From assembly GCA_963842295.1 (NCBI GenBank), contig CAWJFY010000011.1, positions 62,001 to 126,000 on the forward strand: a stretch of DNA of 64,000 nucleotides. The letters run 5' to 3'. Below are positions 57,122 through 64,000 of the stretch, one piece after another. The first letter of the stretch is position 1, and each line of letters starts with the position of its first letter. The DNA is from JAJNBA01 sp963842295. Lineage in GTDB: Bacteria; Actinomycetota; UBA4738; HRBIN12. The position numbers and the translations under genes are program-made. A model generated the notes under the pieces. That model saw only the letters and a program-made list of their open reading frames with translations, did no database searches and was not told the DNA's origin.

Positions 57122-58335
57122 GCTCACCCGTCGAGCGGGGTCCACGGCTCCGCGACAGCTTCCGCGCGATGCCGCGCACGGCGTGGATCCTGTTCGCCGG
57201 CACGTTCGTGCTCCGACTCGGGAGCTTCGTCTTCCCCTTCCTCGCGCTGTACCTGACACAGAACGGTCTCTCGGTGACCGAAGCCGGCCTCGCGATCGCG
57301 GGCTACGGGATCGGCGGCGTGCTCGCGCAGCTCTCCGGCGGCCTGCTCACCGATCGGATCGGGCGACGCAACGCGATCGCGTTGTCGATGATCACGTCGT
57401 CGGCACTGGTCCTCCTCCTGCTCCAGGCGCGCTCGCTCCCGGCCGTCCTGGCGATCGTGATCGTGTATTCGTTCTTCGCGGAACTCCACCGTCCCGCCTC
57501 GGGTGCGCTGATCGCCGACCTGGTTCCCTCGGAGCACCGCGTGGCCGCGTACGCGTTCAACCGGCTGCTCTTCAACCTCTCGTTCGCGATCGGCCTCGCG
57601 CTCGGAGGGCTCGTCGCCGAAGAATCGTTCGTCCTCCTGTTCGTCCTCGACGCCGCGACGTCGGCGACGTTCGGCGTCATCTCGCTGCTGGCGCTCCCCC
57701 ACGGCACCCGAACCCGGAAGGAGGAGGAACGCGACAAGGGCGGTGCCTTCACCGCGATCCTCGCCGATCGGGGGTTCATGCTCGTCCTGGCCGCCATCTT
57801 CGCGGGAGCTCTCGTGTACTCCCAGGCCTATTCGACCTTCCCGCTCTGGGTCCGGGACCTCGGCCTCGGGGAGAAGGTGTACGGGTTCCTCCAGGGCTTG
57901 AACGGGATCCTCGTGGTCGTGTTCGAGCTCGCGGTCACGGCGGTCGCCATGCGGTACCCGCGGACGAGGATGGTCGCCCTGGGCATCTTGCTCACGGGGC
58001 TCGGATTCGCGGGGTTCGGCATCTTCCTGTCGGGCCTCGGGATGGCTCTCGCGGTCACGGTCTGGAGCTTCGGGGAGATGTTCGGCTCTCCGAGCGCGGC
58101 CGCTTTCGTGGCGGATCGGGCGCCGACGCACCTGCGTGGCCGGTACCAGAGCGCGCTCGGCATCATGTACGGCTCTGCGTTCACGATCGGACCGCTCGGG
58201 GGGACCGCGATCTACGGATGGCGGCAGGATGGAGTCTGGGTCGCCTGCGCTGCATTAGGTGTGATCGGAGCCACTCTCGCGCTCGCGGCTCAGCGGTTCC
58301 CAGCCCCCCAGCGACCCGTGCCCCGGCCGGGTTGA
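57118..58335 (+). CDS. MFS transporter coupled to the PPOX gene
   Basis: A 405-residue 12-helix MFS transporter. It has RTAWILFAGTFVLRLGSFVFPFLALYLTQNGLSVTEAGLAIAGYGIGGVLAQLSGGLLTDRIGRRNAIALSMI (core GGLLTDRIGRRNAIALS, the A motif) and a second-half GLGEKVYGFLQGLNGILVVVFE. It is a likely drug/H+ antiporter. GTG 57118 overlaps the stop of the flavin-type gene. It precedes the PadR/ino1 unit, with two palindromes in between. Confidence 0.87.
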   Translation: MSSPVERGPRLRDSFRAMPRTAWILFAGTFVLRLGSFVFPFLALYLTQNGLSVTEAGLAIAGYGIGGVLAQLSGGLLTDRIGRRNAIALSMITSSALVLLLLQARSLPAVLAIVIVYSFFAELHRPASGALIADLVPSEHRVAAYAFNRLLFNLSFAIGLALGGLVAEESFVLLFVLDAATSATFGVISLLALPHGTRTRKEEERDKGGAFTAILADRGFMLVLAAIFAGALVYSQAYSTFPLWVRDLGLGEKVYGFLQGLNGILVVVFELAVTAVAMRYPRTRMVALGILLTGLGFAGFGIFLSGLGMALAVTVWSFGEMFGSPSAAAFVADRAPTHLRGRYQSALGIMYGSAFTIGPLGGTAIYGWRQDGVWVACAALGVIGATLALAAQRFPAPQRPVPRPG

Positions 58336-58356
58336 CGCCGCCCTTCGCGTGGGCTA

Positions 58357-58389
58357 TATATCGCACCGATATACCGACCCGATATATCG
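58357..58389. promoter_or_regulatory. AT-rich palindromes upstream of PadR (likely PadR operator)
   Basis: Two palindromes lie 34-66 bases before the PadR ATG. The first, TATATCG-CAC-CGATATA at 58357-58373, is a perfect 7-bp inverted repeat with a 3-base spacer. The second, CGATATATCG at 58380-58389, is fully self-complementary. Their AT content contrasts with the 70% GC surroundings. They are natural binding sites for a dimeric PadR protein controlling itself and ino1. Confidence 0.72.
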
Positions 58390-58422
58390 ACTCGCTACGG
58401 TCTTCGAAAGGATCACCCGAAC

Positions 58423-59004
58423 ATGCTTGAACTCGCGGTCCTGGGCCTTCTGAAGGAGCGACCCATCCACGGCTATCAGCTCTCTCGAGAGCTGGGCGAC
58501 TCTCTGGGCGGCCTCTGGCGCGTCTCGTACGGCTCGCTGTACCCGACCCTGCGCCGCCTGGAGCACGACGGTGCGATCGAGTCCGAGGCCGGCGACGAAC
58601 GTGGCGCCCGCCGGAAGAAGGTCTACCGGATCACGCCGAAGGGGGAGCAGATCTTCCTCGAGCTCCTCCAGGAATCACCGAACGACACCCAGGGCGAGGA
58701 CGCCCGTTTCCGGATGCGCCTGGCGTTCTTCCGATACCTGCCGCCGGAGACGCGTATCCGCTTGCTGGAACGACGCCGCCAGGCGTTGCAGAACCGACTC
58801 GCGACGATCGCGGAGTCCCTCCGCGCCGGCCGCGGAGGCACCGACGACTACGGTCGCGCGTTGATCGAGCACAACCGCAGCGTCACCGAATCCGACATCT
58901 CGTGGCTCGAGCAGCTGATCGCTGCCGAGCGCACCAAGAACGTCCCGACCGGGGGGTTGAAGCGCCGCCGCGCGGCGCTTCGTGGAAAGGAGCGCATCTC
59001 GTGA
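58423..59004 (+). CDS. PadR-family transcriptional regulator coupled to ino1
   Basis: A 193-residue regulator with the PadR winged helix (LAVLGLLKERPIHGYQLSRELGDSLGGLWRVSYGSLYPTLRRLEHDGAIE; core HGYQLSREL, SYGSLYPTLRRLEHDG). The C-terminal helix dimerises (about residues 105-190). This is the same architecture as the PadR protein upstream of ino1 in mycobacteria. Its TGA overlaps the ino1 start (GTGA), so the two are translationally coupled, and two palindromes precede it. It probably senses inositol-related metabolites and controls ino1; the ligand is not known from sequence. Confidence 0.92.
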   Translation: MLELAVLGLLKERPIHGYQLSRELGDSLGGLWRVSYGSLYPTLRRLEHDGAIESEAGDERGARRKKVYRITPKGEQIFLELLQESPNDTQGEDARFRMRLAFFRYLPPETRIRLLERRRQALQNRLATIAESLRAGRGGTDDYGRALIEHNRSVTESDISWLEQLIAAERTKNVPTGGLKRRRAALRGKERIS

Positions 59005-60128
59005 ACAAGGTCCGCATCGCGATCGTCGGCGTCGGCAACTGCGCCTGCTCGCTCGTCCAAGGGCTGGAGTACTACAAAGATGCCAACCCGACCGAGAGGG
59101 TCCCCGGTCTGATGCACGTCGAGCTCGGCGGCTACCACGTCCGGGACATCGAGGTCGTGGCCGCGTTCGACGTCGACGGCAAGAAGGTCGGCACCGACGT
59201 CGCCGACGCGATCTTCTCCGAGCCGAACAACACCATCAGGTTCTCCGACGTCCCGCCGCTCGGTGTGACGGTCAGTCGCGGACGGACGCTCGACGGTCTC
59301 GGCGCGTTCTACCGCGAGGTCATCACGGAGTCCGATGAGCCCGAGGCCGATGTCGTGCAGGTCCTGAAGGACTCGAACGCCGACGTCATGGTCTCCTACC
59401 TCCCCGTCGGGTCCGAGGGAGCCGCGCGGTTCTATGCGCAGTGCGCGATCGACGCCGGCGTTGGCTTCGTGAACTGCCTGCCCGCGTTCATCGCCTCCGA
59501 CCCGGGATGGGCCCGGAAGTTCGCCGAGGCCGGCGTGCCGATCGTCGGGGACGACATCAAATCCCAGGTCGGCGCCACGATCACGCACCGGCTGCTGGCG
59601 AAGCTCTTCGAGGACCGCGGCGCGGAGCTCGATCGGACCTACCAGCTGAACTTCGGCGGCAACATGGACTTCATGAACATGCTCGAGCGGTCCCGACTGA
59701 CCTCGAAGAAGATCTCGAAGACACAGTCCGTGCAGTCGCAGCTCGACGTGCCCCTCGACAAGGATTCGATCCACATCGGTCCTTCCGACCACGTGCCGTG
59801 GCTGGAGGATCGCAAGTGGGCCATGATCCGCCTCGAGGGCCGCAACTTCGGCGACGTGCCGATCTCGGTCGAGATGAAGCTCGAGGTCTGGGACTCGCCC
59901 AATTCCGCCGGCGTCGTGATCGACGCGGTCCGCTGCGCGAAGCTCGCGAAGGACCGAGCGATCGGCGGGCCGCTGATAGGACCGAGCGCCTACTTCATGA
60001 AGTCGCCGCCGGTGCAGTTCTCCGATCAGGCCGCGCACGACATGGTCGAGAGTTTCATCCTGGGCAACGGTCACGCCGACGACCAGGACTGGACACGCTT
60101 CTTCGACGTCCAGTCCTCAGAGGCCTGA
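59001..60128 (+). CDS. ino1: Inositol-3-phosphate synthase
   Basis: A 375-residue NAD-dependent enzyme that cyclises glucose-6-phosphate to 1L-myo-inositol-1-phosphate, the first step to mycothiol and phosphatidylinositol in actinobacteria. Motifs are the NAD-binding VRIAIVGVGNCACSLVQGLEYY (core GVGNCACSLVQG), GDDIKSQVGATITHRLLAKLF, and NFGGNMDFMNMLERSRLTSKKISKTQSV with the active-site lysines (core NMDFMNMLERSRLTSKKISKTQ). The C-terminal part is SPNSAGVVIDAVRCAKLA. Length and text match mycobacterial Ino1. GTG 59001 overlaps the PadR stop. Glucose-6-phosphate is also the substrate of the zwf product at 9005. Confidence 0.95.
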   Translation: MNKVRIAIVGVGNCACSLVQGLEYYKDANPTERVPGLMHVELGGYHVRDIEVVAAFDVDGKKVGTDVADAIFSEPNNTIRFSDVPPLGVTVSRGRTLDGLGAFYREVITESDEPEADVVQVLKDSNADVMVSYLPVGSEGAARFYAQCAIDAGVGFVNCLPAFIASDPGWARKFAEAGVPIVGDDIKSQVGATITHRLLAKLFEDRGAELDRTYQLNFGGNMDFMNMLERSRLTSKKISKTQSVQSQLDVPLDKDSIHIGPSDHVPWLEDRKWAMIRLEGRNFGDVPISVEMKLEVWDSPNSAGVVIDAVRCAKLAKDRAIGGPLIGPSAYFMKSPPVQFSDQAAHDMVESFILGNGHADDQDWTRFFDVQSSEA

Positions 60129-60169
60129 CGGCAAGACCCACCGCCCGGCTCGGATAGCCTGACGATCCG

Positions 60170-61708
60170 GTGGGAGCAAGCCCCGGCACGCTCGAACGGA
60201 TCCGCGGGGCTCTCGCGAGCCCCGACTTCCGCAAGCTGTTCGCGATCCGGCTCGTGAGCCAGTCCTCCGACGGACTCTTCCAGTCCGCCCTCGTCGCCTC
60301 GGTCGTGTTCCTCTCCCCTGAGCAGCAGGACACCGCCACCGGGTTCCTCAAGGCGACGCTGGTCATCGCCCTCCCCTACTCGATCCTCGGGCCGTTCGTC
60401 GGTGTCTTCATCGACCGGTGGCGACGCCGGAGGATCCTCCTGTTCGCCCCGTGGGTGAAGGCTGCGTTGGTAGGACTCGTGCTCTTCGATCCGATCGACC
60501 AGGCGGTCCCCTTCTTCGCGGGCGCGCTCCTGATCATGTCGGTGAATCGGTTCTTCCTGTCGACCGCCGCCGCCGTCGTCCCGCGGCTCGTCCCACACGA
60601 GGACCTTCTCGTCGCGAACTCCCTTGCCACGGTCGGTGGCACCGTGGCATTGCTCGCCGGGGTCTTCGTCGGCGGTCGCGTCATCGACGTCGTCGACGCC
60701 ACGGGCCCGGTGGTCATCGCGGCCGGCATCGGCTGGCTCAGCGCCTCGTGGATCGCGTCGCGCATCGCGAGCTCCCTCAAGCCGCACATGAAGCCGGAGG
60801 ATCCCGAGCTCCTCCGGCACCAACTACGACGCGTCGGAGTGGAGTTCTCCGACGGGGCGCGCCGCCTCCTCCGGAGCCCGCGCGCGATCGGCCCGATCAC
60901 GTCGATCACCCTCGACCAGATCGGACAGGGGATCGTCCTCACGCTGTCCCTCGTGGTGTTCCGACACGCGTTCGGTGAAGGGGTCGCCTCGTTCTCGAAC
61001 CTGATCGGTGCCGGCGGGGTAGGTGTCCTCGCCGGCATCCTCACGGTGGGCGAGCTCGAGCAGCGGATCTCGAAGCCGAGGATCGTGGCCGGAGCTTTCG
61101 TCGTCGGCGGCGTCGTCCTGATCGCCGTGTCGTTCCTCATCCGGGACTGGAGCATCCTGCTCGCGAGCTTCGCAGTGGGACTCACGTTCGCCTGGAAGAA
61201 GATCTCCGTGGACACGATGGTGCAGGAGGCGACCCCCGACGGGTATCGCGGCCGCGTGTTCAGCGTCTACGACGTCGTCTACAACCTCGCGAGGGTCGTC
61301 GCCGCGGCGCTCGCGATCCCGATGATCCCCCGGCTCGGCGTCGAGGGATCCCTCGCGGTGGTGGGCGCCGTGTTCCTGCTGTGGGTCCCCGTGATCGGCC
61401 GCTGGTACGGGCGTGAGCCGGAGCTGGATATCCGCTTCGTCGCCGGCGGGCGCGCCGATGAGAGCCCCCGTGCGATCGTCTGGGGCGGGGCTGAGGAGCC
61501 CGTCGAGCTCGTCCGGACCTGGCGGGAAGAACGGGACGGCGAGCGCCGGTTGGCGTTCCGCCTCGCCCTCCCCGACGGGACGGAGCTGGACGTGAGCCGC
61601 CCGGAACCCGACGGCCCCTGGCGTGTGGATCGCGAGGGCGACCTGCCGGGCGCTCCGCCGCCTCCGGCTCGTATGGTGTCCGACCGCGAGACCCGGGAGC
61701 AGCCGTGA
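60170..61708 (+). CDS. MFS transporter with C-terminal extension
   Basis: A 512-residue MFS protein starting at GTG. About 12 transmembrane helices occupy the first 410 residues (FRKLFAIRLVSQSSDGLFQSALVASVVF; FIDRWRRRRILLFAPWVKAALVG; and after), and GRVFSVYDVVYNLARVVAAALAIPM is a late-helix hallmark. It has an extra cytoplasmic tail of about 90 residues, rich in Arg, Glu and Pro (ELDIRFVAGGRADESPRAIVWGG and on), unusual for MFS proteins. The next gene overlaps its stop (GTGA). The substrate is unknown. Confidence 0.84.
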   Translation: MGASPGTLERIRGALASPDFRKLFAIRLVSQSSDGLFQSALVASVVFLSPEQQDTATGFLKATLVIALPYSILGPFVGVFIDRWRRRRILLFAPWVKAALVGLVLFDPIDQAVPFFAGALLIMSVNRFFLSTAAAVVPRLVPHEDLLVANSLATVGGTVALLAGVFVGGRVIDVVDATGPVVIAAGIGWLSASWIASRIASSLKPHMKPEDPELLRHQLRRVGVEFSDGARRLLRSPRAIGPITSITLDQIGQGIVLTLSLVVFRHAFGEGVASFSNLIGAGGVGVLAGILTVGELEQRISKPRIVAGAFVVGGVVLIAVSFLIRDWSILLASFAVGLTFAWKKISVDTMVQEATPDGYRGRVFSVYDVVYNLARVVAAALAIPMIPRLGVEGSLAVVGAVFLLWVPVIGRWYGREPELDIRFVAGGRADESPRAIVWGGAEEPVELVRTWREERDGERRLAFRLALPDGTELDVSRPEPDGPWRVDREGDLPGAPPPPARMVSDRETREQP

Positions 61709-62307
61709 ACGAGCGGACCAAGAGGAGCGCACTCATCGCAGGCGCGGTCACGCTGGCGTTCCTTTCGATCGTCGCAGGCGCTTTGATCGCGCTCTCCGAC
61801 GACGACGAACGGGCGCAGACGACGAGTCCGACGCCGAGCACGTCCCCAACCGAGACCACGGAACCGAGCGAAACGCCCGAGCCGACCGAAACGCCCGAAC
61901 CCTCCGGCTCAGCGGCAGCGAGCCTCGAGGACGGCCGCCATTTCGTATACGTGGAGAGCGCGTCGCGGCTGGCGAACGGGAGGACGAGGGTCCGGTTCGA
62001 TCTCGCGTACTTCTACCAAGGGGGGCGGGCGGAGCGGGAGGCGGCGGAGCGAGGAGACGAGGTCGTGAGCGGGTACTACGTCGTGAACGACAACCCGCGG
62101 CTCCGAACCCTCGTTCTCGCGGACGAAGTCGAGGTCGAGTACATCCCAGCGACCCAGTGTTGCGAGTTGCAACCGGGGGACATCGATGCGTGGGTGGAGG
62201 CCGTCCTCGAGTCCAACCCCACGGACTATGCGGGGACGAACGCCCCCTGGTGGTTCACGGTGGAAGGCGGCAAGGTCACGCGGATCGAGCAGCAATATCT
62301 GCCGTAG
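61705..62307 (+). CDS. Membrane-anchored hypothetical protein with T/E/P-rich linker
   Basis: A 200-residue protein starting at GTG. One transmembrane segment (SALIAGAVTLAFLSIVAGALIAL) is followed by a Thr/Ser/Pro/Glu-rich linker of about 35 residues (TSPTPSTSPTETTEPSETPEP). A beta-rich exported domain follows, with GRHFVYVESASRLANGRTRVRFDLAYFYQGG, VVSGYYVVNDNPRLRTL and TNAPWWFTVEGGKVTRIEQ. The Cys-Cys pair (ATQCCEL) may form a disulfide. The family is not recognised. It is coupled to the MFS gene and ends inside the tail of the opposing MFS gene (32-base overlap). Confidence 0.72.
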   Translation: MNERTKRSALIAGAVTLAFLSIVAGALIALSDDDERAQTTSPTPSTSPTETTEPSETPEPTETPEPSGSAAASLEDGRHFVYVESASRLANGRTRVRFDLAYFYQGGRAEREAAERGDEVVSGYYVVNDNPRLRTLVLADEVEVEYIPATQCCELQPGDIDAWVEAVLESNPTDYAGTNAPWWFTVEGGKVTRIEQQYLP

Positions 62308-63541
62308 TTGGGTCCGCGGTCACCGGCGCGGCGCCGCGTGACCGGAGCGCGATCAATCCGGCCGCGACGGCGACCGCTCCGCTCGCGACGAGGGTCGCAG
62401 GCGCGTCCCAGGTCTCGGCGACCCAACCGGTGATCGGTCCGCCGATCGCGGTGCTCCCCAGGAAGATCGTCGTGTAAAGCGCCATCACCCGCCCCCGCAT
62501 GTCCGCGCGGGTGAACCGCTGCAGCGTAGAGTTCGCCGTGATCGCGAACAGCATCGAGGCGTAGCCGACCGGCACCATCGAGATCAAGGCCATCACGAAC
62601 GTCGGCGCCCACCCCGCGACGGCGAGGAACACGCCGAACGCGGCCGAGAACCCCGCCAATCGCCGAAGCGTCGGTTCGGTCTGACGGTTGGCCATCGCGA
62701 TCGCGCCGAGGAAGGCGCCGAGCCCGAGCGCGGCGTAGAGCCAGCCGACCTCCTGCGCCGAGCCGTCGTAAGTCCGGTACGCGTGCAGCGGAATGACCAC
62801 GCTGAAGTTGAAGGTGAACAGGTACACGAGCAACATCACGATCAGCGGCACGCGGAGTGCCTGGGTGTTCCAGACATACCGGAGCCCTGCGCGGACGAGG
62901 CCCGGCTCGCGTTCCGCCTTCCGCTGAGCATGGAGCTCGTCATGCCGCATCGCCAGCAACGCGGCGATCACCCCCACGTACGACACCGCGTCGAGGAGGA
63001 ACGGCGACCACAGACCGAAGGTGTGGATCACCGTTCCGGCGATCGCGCCCCCCAGCACGCGGGTGCCGGTGAACACGGCGCTGTTCAGGCTGATCGCGTT
63101 CGTGATGTGCTGCTCCCCCACCAGCTCGACGTAGAACGACTGGCGCGTCGGCGGCTCGATCGCGAGGATCAGGCCCGTCAGGAACGCGATGAGGAACACC
63201 ATCCAGATCTGGACGACGTCCGTGGCGACGAGAGCGAACTGTGCCGCGGCGAGCACCGCGTAGCCCGCGTTCGACCACACGAGGATCCGCCTCTTGTCGA
63301 ACCGGTCGGCGAGCGAGCCGGCATAGACCCCGAAGAGGAGAACCGGCAGGAACAGGAGCGCCGCCTGGATCCCCAGCGCGACCCCGCTGTCCGTGAGCTC
63401 CAGCACGAGGACGGCACCCGCCGTCCAGTTCACCCACGTGCCGGTGACCGAGATCAGCTGCCCGACGAAGAAGAGCCGGAAGTTCCTCGAGATGTGCATC
63501 GAGGCGAACGTCTTCCGCATCTCGTCGGCCAGCCGGGACAT
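62276..63541 (-). CDS. MFS transporter
   Basis: A 421-residue MFS protein of the MFS_3 (multidrug/enterobactin exporter-like) group. It begins NFRLFFVGQLISVTGTWVNWTAGAVLVLELTDSGVALGIQAALLFLPVLLFGVYAGSLADRFDKRRILVWSNAGY (core GVYAGSLADRFDKRRILVWSN). ILAIEPPTRQSFYVELVG and TNAISLNSAVFTGTRVLGGAIAGTVI are diagnostic for this group, and late ADMRGRVMALYTTIFLGSTAIGGP also. It is probably an efflux pump. ATG 63541. The tail overlaps the exported-protein gene end by 32 bases. Confidence 0.88.
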   Translation of the reverse strand: MSRLADEMRKTFASMHISRNFRLFFVGQLISVTGTWVNWTAGAVLVLELTDSGVALGIQAALLFLPVLLFGVYAGSLADRFDKRRILVWSNAGYAVLAAAQFALVATDVVQIWMVFLIAFLTGLILAIEPPTRQSFYVELVGEQHITNAISLNSAVFTGTRVLGGAIAGTVIHTFGLWSPFLLDAVSYVGVIAALLAMRHDELHAQRKAEREPGLVRAGLRYVWNTQALRVPLIVMLLVYLFTFNFSVVIPLHAYRTYDGSAQEVGWLYAALGLGAFLGAIAMANRQTEPTLRRLAGFSAAFGVFLAVAGWAPTFVMALISMVPVGYASMLFAITANSTLQRFTRADMRGRVMALYTTIFLGSTAIGGPITGWVAETWDAPATLVASGAVAVAAGLIALRSRGAAPVTADPTTADIAARSA

Positions 63542-63609
63542 GTATCCAGACTACGAGGCGCGCCCAGGACGACCTCGGGCGCCGGGTACGAGCCCGATGT
63601 AGCCGATGT

Positions 63610-64000
63610 CTAGATGAAGAGGCTTACGGCAGCGTCACGCATCTCGGCGATCGCCGTCGCCGCCCCGATCGGCTCCTCGAGCCCATCCAGGAGGTCCTCC
63701 CGCTTCAGGCCGAGGAGATCCATCGTCATCTGGCACGGGATCAGACGGACGCCGAGGTCCTTCGCGGTCTCGATCAGCTCCTCCGGCTTGGCCACCTGGT
63801 GGTCGTTCGCCAGTTTCTTGAACATCGCGGGGCCGGCGCCGGCGAACTGATACCGGCTGAGCTTCGCCTTCTGAGCGGAGCCGGGGTTCATCACCGACAT
63901 CATCTTCTGCATCCAGTTGGACCCGGTGACGCGCACGTCCGGCTTCACGATCGCGAAGAGCCCCCAGAACGTGAAGAAGACGCTCGACTCCATCCCGGAG
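63610..64000 (-). CDS. DsrE/DrsE-fold protein, 5' end outside window (partial)
   Basis: At least 130 residues of a DsrE/DsrF/DrsH-like family protein: VFFTFWGLFAIVK, then GAGPAMFKKLANDHQVAKPEELIETAKDLGVRLIPCQMTMDLLGLKREDLLDG, then IGAATAIAEMRDAAVSLFI. The cysteine in IPCQMTMDLLG is the conserved sulfur-carrying position. In the same family, FFTFWG is preceded by a beta-alpha unit (ALGMxxxIFFTFWGL), so the true start lies beyond 64000, and the frame is open to the window edge. It may bind or relay sulfur (persulfide) in the cytoplasm. Confidence 0.82.
   Translation of the reverse strand, partial: SGMESSVFFTFWGLFAIVKPDVRVTGSNWMQKMMSVMNPGSAQKAKLSRYQFAGAGPAMFKKLANDHQVAKPEELIETAKDLGVRLIPCQMTMDLLGLKREDLLDGLEEPIGAATAIAEMRDAAVSLFI

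Noticed and set aside
1..64000. tRNA, rRNA, CRISPR array, insertion sequence or phage genes
   Set aside because: No cloverleaf-like sequences, regular short repeats, transposase or integrase reading frames were seen on either strand.

Overview
The window is GC-rich, densely packed bacterial chromosome, most likely from an uncultured actinobacterium (Actinomycetota). Evidence for this: many GTG and TTG starts; pervasive 4-8 nt stop/start overlaps; an inositol-1-phosphate synthase translationally coupled to a PadR regulator, an arrangement known from mycobacteria; LtrA-type membrane proteins; a probable F420-dependent PPOX-fold oxidoreductase; split LigD-type modules; a mycobacterial-type LigB; a DUF72 protein; and a GerW/YtfJ-like protein. 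I see no rRNA, tRNA, CRISPR array, insertion sequence, prophage or replication origin.

Layout. 1-5.3 kb: GntR regulator with a membrane partner, small enzymes and an LtrA protein. 5.4-10.4 kb: a minus-strand run gnd-pgl-ATP-dependent ligase-LigD polymerase, divergent from zwf. It joins the oxidative pentose-phosphate pathway to end-joining-type repair enzymes. 10.5-20.3 kb: second LtrA, HtrA-like protease, LigB overlapping a Nudix hydrolase, secreted M28 peptidase, membrane patatin. 20.4-31.9 kb: a patchwork of accessory genes. It holds gene fragments (VOC/TetR scar, truncated PPOX), a class III cyclase, two ArsR-SRPBCC cassettes, two BBE-type FAD oxidoreductases, an ArsR-MFS pair with a clear inverted repeat, and a PPOX protein. 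32-43.6 kb: a 1105-residue secreted subtilase, a NarL-type two-component system beside two tandem small secreted paralogs, a degenerate nuclease-like lipoprotein, and a cyclase-ATPase-TPR signalling protein. 43.6-50.2 kb: DUF72 pair, thioredoxin-like protein, cytochrome P450, CMD protein, a beta-propeller lipoprotein and a PAC2 protein.

50.5-56.3 kb is the most coherent module. A cobalamin riboswitch precedes a corrinoid ABC importer (binding lipoprotein, permease, ATPase) and then cobO, cobU, cobT and cobS, all on the minus strand with overlapping stops and starts. This is uptake plus late-stage salvage, with no corrin-ring synthesis in view. As read, cobO is broken by one extra base at the centre of a palindrome (53081). 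56.4-64 kb: flavin-type PPOX protein coupled to an MFS transporter, PadR-ino1 behind two AT-rich palindromes, two more MFS proteins, and a DsrE-like protein cut by the window edge.

I did not find a convincing new defence or mobile system. The most notable observations are the pentose-phosphate/repair operon, the cobO frameshift inside an otherwise intact riboswitch operon, the PadR palindromes, the gene-fragment scar at 20.4-20.7 kb, and the lineage-specific-looking secreted pair at 38.4-39.3 kb. All family assignments come from reading motifs; no database search was run.
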